Of a stretch of DNA of 64,000 nt, positions 50,370-61,673 are shown one piece after another. The position numbers were made by a program, and so were the translations under genes. This DNA is from Taenia hydatigena (Eukaryota; Platyhelminthes; Cestoda; Cyclophyllidea; Taeniidae). Within the stretch, counting starts at the first letter, position 1. The number at the start of each line of letters is the position of its first letter. Location: the NCBI GenBank assembly GCA_036345935.2, contig JADWOT020000001.1, positions 8,092,637-8,156,636 of the forward strand. Reading direction: 5' to 3'. The notes beneath the pieces were generated by a model. That model ran no database searches, was not told the origin of the DNA, and saw nothing but the letters and a program-made list of their open reading frames with translations.

Positions 50370-51560
50370 ACTTTGGATTTTGGAATTAGGCAAAAAAGGC
50401 TACAACCGTTAGGGAACTTCATGACCGTAAGTCGATGAATTTAATAGAGCAGTTGCATTTTGGAAGTCTATTTCTCATGATATGATAAAATTCAAAGCAA
50501 AAGGTGTGGGTAAAGTCACTGATTATGTAATCATATGCAAGGATGACAAGTGGTGCACACTGACGCGACGCTACGTACATGGAATGCATGGCATTGCATA
50601 GATGCGAAAAGAAGATGGCAGATGACTAGGAGATGGTAAGGTAAAGCATAGAAAGGCAGAGATTATATAAATTCGAGAAATTGAGCTTGTGTTTACAATT
50701 GGGTTGATATGACGACATCGTAGATTAGGTGATTGAGTATATTGAATATCTAAAGCGGGGCAGTTTTCATGATGTAGGCGCATTTGCAAGTAACATTAAC
50801 GCATTAATTACAGTACTCCAACATTATCACAAATGCTATGCATAATTTACCCTTTCCTTTTCAGCCATTGTATCCTACGCTACATTCCAGTAGTCCAATA
50901 TGATTTGGAAGCAAAAGCTAGACTTGTAAGCTCTAATATATTCTCCGTTTTGAAGGGCTGCATTAGCATGACCACCAATAATCTGCTTTTAGTGGGCAGC
51001 TTGCAGAGTATTAGTAAGGAAAATGAAGGGATTGCGGAATAAGGCGATATAAATAGAACAGCGATGTGCGCTACTTTGTCGAGCAAAGTACTAAAGCGGC
51101 ACACAGACAGCAAATGAAAGAGAGGCTATTTTGAGATAAAGTAGGGAGCGATAAGAGGAAGTTTCTTTTGATTTACTTCGTCACGGTTCACATTATCACT
51201 CATGAAAGCACGATTTTTATTAAAACTCGGAATTTCGTACCGATTTGGGTAATGTGAACGTCTTGAAGTACACCTCTGCGTCTGTCCAAAGCGAAGCTTC
51301 CCGCTGCGTAGACGATATGGGTTTCTATAACAGCTAATGAAGACTAGAAAGCTAAAAGCATTGTTTTGTGGGTATTATCTAGGCAAGTATGGAGGCAAAA
51401 GAAATGATAAATGCGTAGTCGATGAGGAATATTGTGATTTTAAATGGTTAAAAACATGGATGAGCGCTAGTGATGGCGCTGCGTAGATGGCCGTGGATTT
51501 GGCACTCCATTGAGGTTATGCTTGGCTGGTCTAGGTAATACTCGTACTGGTGACTCAGTC
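50370..51560 (+). repeat. Repeat family R1, copy E (5' part to start of core)
   Basis: It matches copy B at GGAAGTCTATTTCTCATGA and copy D at CATGATGTAGGCGCATTTGC. It is heavily decayed between and reaches the core at about 51455 (GCCGTGGATTTGGCACTCCA). The match stops near 51560, exactly where repeat R2 copy 1 starts. Confidence 0.7.
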
Positions 51561-52215
51561 CGCTTTCGAAATCAGAGCGAAAAGTGGGTTAAACTCGACT
51601 TACGACAATGCTGCAGCTAACCGATCAAAATCCTACCGTATTGCTGGTCGCCTCTCCCACACTCGACTTCCTTTTTAACCCGGTAGCACTAATAATTGAT
51701 CAGTAACGTTTTGTTTGATTTTGTTTACAGAAAATTTTCCGTATTTATACGGCAGTGGCGTTTTCCTTTTCCCCGTTTAGAACATGTAGAGCTCCTAGCA
51801 AAGCAGTGATTGGACTAACCACTGTATGCTACAGGTGATGTGTTTACCCCGATGCGTATTGAACATAGTTTGATCTAAACCATTCTTCTCTAAGCATGAT
51901 GTTAAACGACACAGTAAGGCATGGAGGCAGCGGATGGAGAAGTAGAAGAGTGCAAGAATGGTTAATAACGAATTGGCCTCCTAAAAACTGCAGCAGAAAA
52001 TGAGACCAGAAACTGCTCTTACAATACGGGCTTATTTGAGTACCACTTAGTCCGTTTCTGACATTTTTGGGAACAAGGGAAGTGTTCAAATTAAAATTAA
52101 AGGTAATTCAAATGATATGCGTTTGATCAATTTCCTAGCAAACGTAGTATTGTATTGAATATCATCAGCGAGAGGAGTGTGTGGGACTACTCACGTTAAA
52201 TGACGGCTTTTGGTA
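51560..52215 (+). repeat. Repeat R2, copy 1
   Basis: It aligns in direct orientation with 55255-55935 over about 650 bp. Shared blocks include CATGTAGA.CTCCT.GCA, GCAG.A.AAAATGAGACCAGA, AC.GGC.TATT and AGTGTTCA.A.TAA.AT. The coding-like 5' part is broken by stops in this copy. No similarity to R1 is evident. Confidence 0.8.
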
Positions 52216-52529
52216 CAGCTATACCAAGTTGCGATTAAGGTTGCAATGTTTGTGAGCAAATAATGTCTGATTTGGAACTCCTCAATATATCTGACACGAA
52301 ATTATAATATTGCTTCGGTAACAATTAGAAAACCCAATAAGTTTTGTAAGGTAAGTAGAAAGCAAATGATTAAGGAACAATATTTATGGAGCAACACCAT
52401 AGAATTGTTGAAAAGCCAAACCTCGATTCAATTTATGTGGAGCAGCTAAGATAGTTGAAAGAAAAGGGAATTAGTAGAATGTGCACTTAATTAGGATTGC
52501 CGAGAGTTGAGTGGTTAATAAAAGGGTAT

Positions 52530-52880
52530 GAGAGGTCAGCGATGGCCTTGCGTAGATGCATGTGGGTTTGACGTTGGCACACTTAGTTACATTTCACTCA
52601 TCTGCACCCTGCTTTAGTCCTCCCTGCTACTCTTCATTCCTTTGCATTTCGCTCCACACATTTGCGTTATTTCGTGTATTTAAGTCCTATCCCATCATGT
52701 AACATCCTTTCTCACTGTACTTGATTGAGGTCTTTTCACGCATATACTACTATATTGAATAAGGAAATACTAAAGGACGAGGCAGTGACGTCGGTGGTGG
52801 AGATGAATATGCTGTCCATGGTGTGATCGACGAACTCATTAAAAGATGAATAAGTGTAAGTGCGTAGAAGTGTGTTTCGT
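52530..52880 (+). repeat. Repeat family R1, copy G (core and tail)
   Basis: The core starts GTCAGCGATGGCCTTGCGTA and is followed by a short internal deletion. The tail is TATACTACTATATTGAATAAGG, then GAGGCAGTGACGTCGGTGGT as in the other copies. It lies about 315 bp after R2 copy 1, in the same orientation as copy E. Confidence 0.75.
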
Positions 52881-54105
52881 GGAGTGTCTCTGTTTGGTTT
52901 GCATTCACAAATGCTTCTTTCAACCTTTTGAAAGGATACTGATGGTTGTTGTGGCACAAGGGAGTAAAACAAGCAAACTTGAAAGTCAGCTAGCTCTAAC
53001 TTACCATGCTTACCGTGTTTTGTGAGCATTGGAATTCGTAAGTTGTCTGCATTTCTACATCCTAGCACTCTGATTTCCATTTCCACAGTCCTTCTTAAGT
53101 TACCCAACTTAAGAGCTCAAGAGTAATCCAGCCTGTGACAGTAAGACCTCCCTCCACTAGACGATTACAAGCGCATCCCTTTGCCCAAAACCACTGCATT
53201 TCTCTAAGACTGCATTACTACAATCCCGTGACTCCCGTAACAAAATCGCTCAGTGGGAAGTTGGGGAGTTCAGTTCATCTACAAAGGCAAAATGTCCCAC
53301 TAAACCACCATAAAGTGTCTTATCCTTGACTAATTTTTGAAGAGTATCAACTAGAATGATCAACAAGACCTGGTACAGGGTCAATAATTGCTCATGTCTA
53401 CAAGAGAAGCGACCATTACTCTGCCACTGATTCGGCGGCCTCAAGGGGTTGCACCAGGTATCAGTGGCAGCTAGCGTGACATGGTAAGTAAAACCGTTTT
53501 TGGACATTTAACAACATGGCTAACAGCTTACCATTACTAACCGTTCGCATAACCTTTGTTTCCCTTCACAATTTGTCCATAAGGTAATATTAACCTCCAT
53601 GGGTGGCGCGTCAGATGTAAAATAGAACAGCTGTCAAAATTACAGCTATTGTTTGGACAAACAACAGTCAGCACAATGCTGGCTGTTGCACGAGTTGGAA
53701 TCAGAAGAATAGGAGGAGGAGGAGGAGGATCAGGATGAGTCCAAGACAGAAACCTAGATATTCGAAAACCGGTTGAGCGTCAGTTTGTACTTCCTTTCCA
53801 TAATTTCATCACCCAAGTGTCAGACACTTAAATATGGCGTTGAATAAATTGGATTTTTGCCTAAGTGGCTAATGGCACTTAAATGTCACGGTAGCCATAA
53901 CATCAGTGGACTGTGTTGGACTAACATTCATAGAATGAATATTTTAAACGATCGGTAGTTGCACCTCAAAATCACCTCACGTTATGTGATTGAACATTTG
54001 TCCAAATAATTGTTGCAATATTCCCACTGATTGCTTTTTCCCAATGAACTTCTGCAAAACAAAGAGATAGATAGCTTAGGCTGCCATTGATTTGTTGAAA
54101 CTCAC
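52881..54105. other. No supported gene
   Basis: A minus-strand 85-codon ORF (53250-53507) stands alone without splice borders. Confidence 0.5.
53706..53727 (+). repeat. Short GGA microsatellite
   Basis: A run of about six imperfect GGA/AGG units (purine-rich) with no gene attached. Confidence 0.7.
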
Positions 54106-54290
54106 CTCATTTTGACTAACCAAATGTAGTGGGCTTTCGCCGAAGCAGAGAAGATGCGCACATGTACTCACCGGTTGCATCGTGCAGATTAATCTCGTGT
54201 GCATTAGTGTCGCTTTCAACAAGGAATCCTTAATTGTTATTTTTGCTAGCAGCGCGGTGGAATCCAGGCAGGGCATGGGCAAATGAAGAT
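54106..54290 (-). pseudogene. Ankyrin-repeat-like relic
   Basis: Across three minus-strand frames the pieces fall in ankyrin order: STLYLHLP (frame one), VESDTNAHEINLHDATG (frame two) and GESPLHLVSQNE (frame three), the last ending at a GTGAGT donor at 54105. The SPLHL string and the spacing recall the TPLHLA core of ankyrin repeats. The frame changes and an odd 31-38 bp interruption suggest decay or a micro-intron. Only about one and a half repeats are visible, so chance is possible. Confidence 0.25.
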
Positions 54291-55254
54291 AAAGTGTACT
54301 GCTTCTAATAGATTTCATTTGCATAAGTAACAAGCATATCATTGTTAAAGACGTAATGAGCGATATGATTGTGAAGACCAACTTATATTGCAAGCGCTTC
54401 TGTTAGCAAACAACGTAAAGGAGTTGCAAAACAAGCTATTGAATTGCGCAGTCTTTCATGGTCAGCATACGGAATCCATCTGCCTAACTCCTGCAGCTAT
54501 TACCACTCACCGTCTGATGCAGTTGCAAACCAGTGATTGCATCACTCGTGTCACAAACGCCCTTCTTTAAGGTTCCTGACGCTGCATCCTCTGATTATCT
54601 CAGCTGACTTCTTTCAAAGTAGAACTCCTAATTAATCTTGGGTTCATGTCGCAAGTAATTTGACTAAACTAGCCGAGTCTACTTTGAAGGAGCGGCATTC
54701 ATTACTTCCTCTTACGCACTGGTACATTCGAAGCCAAAACATCCCTCGTGAGTGCGGCTCCTCAACAAAGCGAATGTTGATGAGTAAATGCATCCCACTT
54801 CGATGCAAACAGGGGACAAACTACTCGTAGTTAAATCGTTGCCTGTAATCTCTGATTGTTTCGTCTTCTTCCGTCACTTTAGATAGCATCATTGGCTATA
54901 GTGCCACTTTGAAGTGAATCATGCAGGTACGTGCATTTAGATGCCATGCACTGCGACTAGTTTAGTTTCTGATGTATTTTGATGAAGCGAGTAAGTACAT
55001 AAGTTGTGATTTGCTATTATGGACATGTTCAAGCAGAGCTCTGCGAACGGAACATTTTACATTCTGTCGTAAAATTGAGAAAATATACGTGCATTTCAGG
55101 GAGAAGCAGCTGTCTCTTCCTCTTCTGCCCCCAATATCGTAGCAACGGCCATTAAGTAGAAAGTTAACTCCACAAATTATAGCAATATTTTGTTTCTATT
55201 TTAAATTCTGCGGATTTATCTGAATGACACGTTGAAAAATGAAGGCCACTTACC
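54291..55254. other. No supported gene
   Basis: Nothing beyond short ORFs. Confidence 0.6.
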
Positions 55255-55935
55255 AAGTCTGTTTTCGGATCTACAGCAAAAAGGAGAATTGGACTCTCCT
55301 TATCACAATATTACAGTTGACCGAACAAAATCTCACAACCCTTGTTGACAGAATTGCAGGTTGCCTCTCTTACAGTCAAATACTTTCCCAACTTAGTGCT
55401 ACCAACATTTGATAGGTGACATCTGGTTTTATCTTTGTTTTCGAAAAAAACTTTGCCTTAACGCGGCAATGACGTGTTTCCTTCCTCCGTATAGACCATG
55501 TAGACCTCCTTGCAGAGTAGTGATTAGTTCGACCACTATTCATTTGCAGGTAGTGTGTTTACTTTGACGCAAATCTAAAATTGTTAAACCTGCACCATTC
55601 TTCTACAGATAGGTTGCTATACAGTTCAGCAGGGCATAGAGGTAGGGGACGTTAAAGTAGAAAAGCATAAGAACTGCCTATTCCACATTGACATTCCATG
55701 CACTGCAGCAACAAATGAGACCAGAACCCACTCATAGGGTACGGGCGTATTAACAAACCACTTGCTTCCTTAATGACACATTTGGAAATAAGAAAAGTGT
55801 TCATAGTAACATCAAAGGCAATTCAGACGGTGCATGTCTGACCAATTTCCCAACAAAGTGCAGTACTGTGTTGAACATCAACAGCTAGAGAACTGTGTGT
55901 AACTCAGAACGCTAACTGGCCGTCATTACGGATTT
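55255..55935 (+). repeat. Repeat R2, copy 2, with a 52-codon relic at its head
   Basis: This is the second R2 copy, 3.7 kb downstream in the same orientation. Its first 155 bp are open on the plus strand and read VCFRIYSKKENWTLLITILQ, LTEQNLTTLVDRIAG and SYSQILSQLSATNI before TGA; the amphipathic leucine/isoleucine spacing is helix-like. In copy 1 the homologous bases read VRFRNQSEKWVKLDLRQ and then stop. The rest of the repeat has no shared open frame. Confidence 0.8.
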
Positions 55936-57111
55936 GCATCAATTTAGTATAAATGCGCATTTTCTGATCCTATTTCTGCATGCATAGATTCCTAAGTTTG
56001 TCAGCCTTCTACTTAATAATTCAAATACTTAGATTTGGATCTTCAAAGCGTAATCAAGTTCCTTTAGACCAGTCTGCGTTCGCGCATTTATGGCTACATT
56101 TTCTAATTATTAAAATCCTGCAATGTGTGCTTGGAGATTTGAAGCCTTACTGCAGACAAACTATCCCATCTCAGCGGTATCCGTCTTTGCACATTCGCAA
56201 GTGGCACTAATTGAGCGATTATAGTGCTTTCGGCAGTCACAACATCACGAAACGGCCAGACAATTGGTTGTTTTGTTTACAGCTACTGAGAAATCCGTCT
56301 ATCGTTGCATTCATTGCATGACCAAACTCAAATCACGATTAGGATTTGCTCTGTCACTTTCCATCAGATCCCATTTTGTGTCTCCTTTTCTATGCTACCG
56401 TAGCTGCCTCTCCCAACCTCCCTTCCATTTATCCATAGCTTCATTCCTCCCTTCAGTTACTTTCGCATGCGCTCATTCGTCCCAGTATGTGTGCATGTCT
56501 ACAAGTCCAACCGCATAATATTTTAATTAACATTTTCTATCCTCCAGTGATTCCCTTTTCTTCCTAGCTTTTAGGTTCTCGTTCCTTTTCTCTCCATGCC
56601 TTGCTTTGTTTTTCTTGTTGCAGTTGTCCACGCATATGCGAATGCAATCAACGAGGCTGCATTGTACACTACATCACCTGGGGTGCATTTATTAATCTTC
56701 GTTTGACGCTGTTGAGCAAGTCTTGATCCCAGTGTCTACTACTGTCCCTGGCATCGCTGCTTTTTCCTTAGCGTTAGCTGTTTTAATACAGAGATTTACA
56801 TCTTATTCACAGTAGCAGTTTTGATTGCACAAATGAGAAGAGGTGTCACGCGGTAGCACCATTGAGGCACCTAAAATGGCCTCAATGAGTGTGCTCAGAT
56901 GGTGTTTTGAGATTACCAACCACAAGAAGCCAAATCGTGGAACATGACCAGGAGGTAGTCAAAGTCCTTAACCCATCAACAGCCCCCATACCTCCAACAA
57001 ATCTCGATACGTCAAAAGATGCAAAAGCCGTGCAAATGCCAATTGTATACCGAAATCAACTCAAACTATGAGGTCAGCACTCTACTGTTCCCGATTGTTT
57101 AGAAGTTATTT
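55936..57111. other. No supported gene
   Basis: A plus-strand 60-codon frame (56889-57071, SQIVEHDQEVVKVLNPSTAP) is protein-like but has no clear borders. Otherwise there is nothing. Confidence 0.5.
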
Positions 57112-57350
57112 GTGGTAGTAATTATCGAGGTTGTTTTTAATGCTGACGGTCTAGGAAACCTTCAAGCTGACCTCGAGTGGTTCACCATTCCGTGCATACC
57201 TCATTTTCGTCCACATAACCAGCAGCTGCACGAAACTCTACTATGTGTCTCACAGTCCCATGATCCGGGTGCTTGTAGACAAATTGTGGAACATATGTCC
57301 TACGTCAAATGGAAGACATTTGGAACTACCTCAATAGCCATTTAAGGTAA
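57112..57350 (+). CDS. Possible exon ending at a GTAAGG donor
   Basis: One plus-strand frame of 77 codons contains LQADLEWFTIPCIPHFRPHN, LLCVSQSHDPGACRQIVEHM and a stop just before a strong donor (TTTAAG|GTAAGG). In a second frame the last 23 codons, after a TTGTAG acceptor, read VLRQMEDIWNYLNSHLR and run cleanly into that donor. The donor is convincing. The frame is not settled and no family is recognised. Confidence 0.25.
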
Positions 57351-57834
57351 GGTTGAATAGGCCCCCAAGTCGAATTGACAAATCATCGAGACAACCATTT
57401 CATCAGGAACTAGAATACTAAGGATTCCGGTTAGCGCTCTTCACCGAACTCTTCTTGTCGACGTAGTAGGAGAATGAGATAAGTTTCTATGGAATTTAAG
57501 GCAGCGCCGATGACAAATGAGACAATGAACTGCATACAACTATGCGAGTACCGTAACTTTATTTTTCAAAACTACATTTTTGAAACAGTAGCAAAGGGTT
57601 GTCGTGTAAGGTAGAATAAGGCAAAGGACGAAAAGCGAAAAAAATTCTCGTAATGTTCTACAATGGTTGACAAATGCGGAACTGCCGAGATTCTGCCTTC
57701 TTCTACCGGTGAATAACTACAGCAACAATAACACCAAAACAGTTTTGACAAATAATCTGTGTGCGCAGTTGTCGATCTGGTCGGAATTGTTGCCTGATTA
57801 GTCACTGCAATAAAGATGTGTCAAATGTGCGAAT

Positions 57835-58370
57835 CTTTCGTGGTTGTCTATTTGCCATTTCATTCGTACGTCAGATCAGCAAAAATTGTAACGCCGTGTG
57901 TCGTTGGTTGGACCTGCAATTCTGCAAAGTTGCATGTCCTTGCCTTGAGAAGGAACGACATTTAATTCTGGAACTGCGGTCTAATGTGGCTGTGTCCACG
58001 ACGCTGCTAAAAACGAGTTAATTCAAAATAGTCGGAAAATCACGAGTCAAAGCTGCCCTACCACATCTTACTGATCGCCTTCGGTGTAAATATGAGGAGA
58101 TGTCTTGAAATCAAATAGCCAAATCAGTCCATAGCAGGAGTGTAATTTGCATTATAGCAGGAATGATTGGAATCGTAATTTGACCCTAGCCCACTTCCTT
58201 TCTATGTGCTGCACATTCTGCCCAATGGAAGTTGTCGTAAAAGCAGACAAAGTTATTTTGACATTAGCTACACTGTACACCAGGGACGGACCGGTCAAAG
58301 CCATGCGTGGACTAATCCGCATTCTCTTGTCCATGCTAGCAATTCCTATGCATAATTTTGCATTTCCAAT
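57835..58370 (+). repeat. Repeat R3, copy 1 (plus strand), coding-like
   Basis: It aligns with the reverse complement of 48050-48565. The plus-strand reading keeps CRWLDLQFCKVACPCLEKER, LILELRSNVAVSTTLLK and, after a frame change, FCPMEVVVKADKVILTLAT, LYTRDGPVKAMRGLIRILL and SMLAIPMHNF. Copy 2 shows the same series in the same order with mostly conservative replacements, which points to a protein-coding ancestor. The frame change between the two blocks suggests decay or an intron. The family is unknown. Confidence 0.75.
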
Positions 58371-60509
58371 TAAAAAGGGTAGATAAATGTCAATTTTAGC
58401 AAATTAATAATTTTACCAATCTGCCACATAAAACGAATTGGATGAATTCAAAAGTGTAAATGTTGGATTGCTGAAGAACAGCTGCGCCGTTGGGATCCAA
58501 GAAAAAGCTGCCAAAATGCACATGGATCGTGCAAATGACGAAGGTGGGTACGTCGTCAGTGTGTGGAAAAGGATGGTTCGAGTGTTTCATTCGTAAACGC
58601 TTCTCCTCATCAGTATTAAATTACTCACTCGACTTGTCTCAGTAACGGTTACCACTTCTGCTTTTATCGTCGACATAAATCCATTCAATTTCCTCCATTT
58701 TAAATATAGATAACTCATCGGTCACCAATTGCAGACGACCTTATAATGCGACTCCATGTATTTGATAGTGTATGCAGTTTTCTTATGAAAATTATTCCTT
58801 AATAAATAATTGTCATCAAAGTTCTCATCCTTAAAATCTAGAGGCGAGAACGAAAAACCAAAAAGTGTTACCATTCTTGTAGAACCACGATTTCAAATAT
58901 TCTGAATGCGCCACGGGAATCAAAGATGATTAAGATGCTCGACTGCCTGGCACTTTTGATTGCTGTAGATGAGAGCAGGGTGTACGGGCCTCTCAACACG
59001 CTTAACTACCTCATTGAGGATGCTGATGTGGCTATCAGTTTGGAATTCTAAGTATATTTACTGCCCTCTTACTTCTGTCCCTTGGTTCTTGCTGTTGCAA
59101 GGTGAACATCTCACCTAATTGTAAAGTCCAAGTCAGCCCTAGGTGTGCTATGACACCCACCAGCCTGGTAGTAGTGTTTTAATGTGTCCTTAGGGATGGG
59201 GGTAAGTAATGGGATAGGTAAAGTGGGAAAGCTTGTATGCCACCTGCGTGAATGCTAGAAGGCAAAGGACACACAGAGTAGTGTAATTACTCATGCAATA
59301 ATTCAGAACGATGCAACTGCAGGGGAGGCAGAAACGCAACTTGTTCTTCTGCCTTATTAGACACATGATTCCTCCCGATCCGAACTCATATTCGAATGGT
59401 TGGGGTGAAGACATCTGAAGTATTATAACTCCACACACATTGATTAGCAGTGCGTTTTTATTCCGATTTCCGGGTAATTATTACTTTATCGTGATGATTT
59501 TTGTACTTATTGTATAAAAATGCTGATAGTTACCTTCATTTTTACCCATTTGGGCTTCAACCACCAACCGCAGCATTCACACCTTTACGTGCCGGAAATG
59601 AGTAGGTGGAGACTATAAGACTGCAATGCACAATACATTGAGCGGCTAGCAATTCTTTTAAAAACTAAACCACCCATTAAGTTCATTGGTGCGCAAGTCA
59701 CAGACGCTTTGAAATAACTTTTCTGGCCAAGTAATCTCCCAAATGCAATGCCATGTGTGACCTCAGACATTGTTGCTTTAACATTGAAGGTGGCTTTGTG
59801 AGCAAACGCGCTACTGGGGCATCGTAACAGTTACAGATCATCGTAGTCGTACAATACCACAATTTTGATACAATCATCGTATCTTTTCATTCTTTAGAGA
59901 AAGTTACTATTTCAAGTCTCACATAAAGGCAGACGCAAATGAATCAATAGCTTTGGTTAAATTTTGGTTCGCCATAATAGTTCTAAAGCAGAATGCCATT
60001 GCCAATCTGAAGTACTTTAGTGGTAGTGGAAGAGACGGAAAGAATAAGCCAACTATTGATTGCTCTATGATAAGATGTCGGAGTCACTGCTTAGACATTG
60101 GTTTGCTACATAACTGCTAAGGCTTATTTTCATGCGAGTCTTTTGGGCGCAGTCTAAAGCTCACCATTTCGTGATGACAGAGAATTTGGACAGGTGTTGG
60201 TATATCTGAGTTGTCCAACATGGAACAGCGTTTGTCCCAAGAATATACGATGGAGTCAAGCGGTGGATGATGCGTTTCCTTAAGCAAAATCTTTCTCAAA
60301 ATGGGCGATAGTAAAAGTTTTCTATTTGTAAGTGTTTCGAGCTGTGCTCATTGTTCCTGGAGTTGATTAATCTTTTGAGCGATTCCGTGACAACATTTTG
60401 TGCACTGATCAGATATTCGAGGCAAGGTCTTTTACGCCCCAGTCAAAAGTTTACGCGAATGACCACTCGACACCATAGGCTGAGACTCACCACGGCCTAT
60501 AAAATCACT
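58371..60509. other. No supported gene upstream of the HSP70 relic
   Basis: I looked for the missing amino-terminal ATPase motifs of Hsp70 and did not see them. Only short ORFs are present. Confidence 0.55.
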
Positions 60510-61673
60510 GATAGGCATGGCATTGTCTTTTCAACGTTAATCTTATCATTGTGTGGAGATATTCAAGCAAAAGCAGGAGGGCAAGGATTTGACGACCAAC
60601 AAGAATGCCATCAGCCGTCTGAGAAGGGCGTGTGAGGTGGCAAAGAAGACGTTGAGCTCTTCCAAGTACGCACACATAGATGTGGACGCCTCATTTAAAG
60701 GAAGTAATTTTGGTATGAGTCTCACACGGACCCATTATGAACATTTGTGCTTTGATCTCTTTCAGAGGACTCTGGGTCCGGTGGAACAAGCATTAAATAA
60801 TGCAGGGTTGGAAAAGGATGATGATAGCGAGACATTAATGGTAGGCGGATCGACTTGTATTCCGAAGGTGCAGCAGTTGTTGCAGAAATCTTCAATGGTA
60901 AGCAGTTGAACAATTCCATAAATTTGGACGAGGCAGTGGCATATGGTGCGGCGTTGCTGGCGTACAGTCTGGCTGATGACAAGTCGGAGAAGGTACAGAA
61001 TTTGGTATTACTAGAGGTGGCGCCACTCTCACCGGGTGTGGAGACGGCAGGTGGTGTGGTGACGACGTTGATAGAGCGCATTGCAAAAACTTCGACAAAG
61101 GAGACCAAGATCTTCTCCACGTGTTTGGACACTCAATTGAGTGTGTTGATGCGGGTGTACGAGGGTTAGCGTGCGATGACGAGAGACAACAACTTGTTGG
61201 GCGAATTCGAGTTGTCAGGTATGCTACCGGCACCGCGTAGAGTACCTCAGATCGAGGTGTCCTTCGACATTGACAAAAATGGCATTCTCAATATGACGGC
61301 GGTGGACAAGTCGTCAGGGCGGCGCGACAGCACCACCATCACGATGGGCAAGGATCTTCCTTCGGAGAAGGAGATACAACAGATGATGAATGACGCAGAA
61401 AAATTGAGGTTGGAGGATGAGAAAGAGAGGAGCAGGATAGCAGCGAGAGCCATTCTAGAAAACTACTTTTGCAGCATAAGATCGAAAATGGATGACGATG
61501 AAGTGAAAGAGAGTGTTTCGGCAGAGTTTGGGCAAAGTATACTTACGAGGCGTGAGACGACTCTTAGGTGGATGAATTCCGGCCAACAGGTCACAAAGGA
61601 GAACTACGAGCTTGTGTACAACAATTTGATGACTCTGTACAACCCATTTATGTCGACAATGAACCTCGGTTAG
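60510..61673 (+). pseudogene. hsp70: HSP70 pseudogene, 5' truncated, one frameshift, internal stops
   Basis: This is a relic of a cytosolic-type Hsp70 chaperone, an ATP-driven protein-folding factor. Three plus-strand frames in succession carry the family from the later part of the ATPase domain to the helical lid. Landmarks are DLTTNKNAISRLRRACEVAK near 60590-60650, [11 protein letters not shown] (family VGGSTRIPKVQ) near 60843-60880, DEAVAYGAA near 60930, the interdomain linker as [14 protein letters not shown] near 61013-61050, and DNNLLGEFELSG near 61187-61220. A frameshift lies near 60888, GAG has become TAG at 61167-61169, and an in-frame TAA lies at 60538-60540 in the weakly matching 5' margin. 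The amino-terminal ATPase half is absent and no start codon is plausible. The frame ends at TAG 61671-61673 without the GGMP-rich tail or the EEVD end that binds TPR co-chaperones. Many substitutions hit conserved positions. Known: such copies are abundant in tapeworms. Inferred: it is non-functional. The family call is very secure. Confidence 0.95.
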
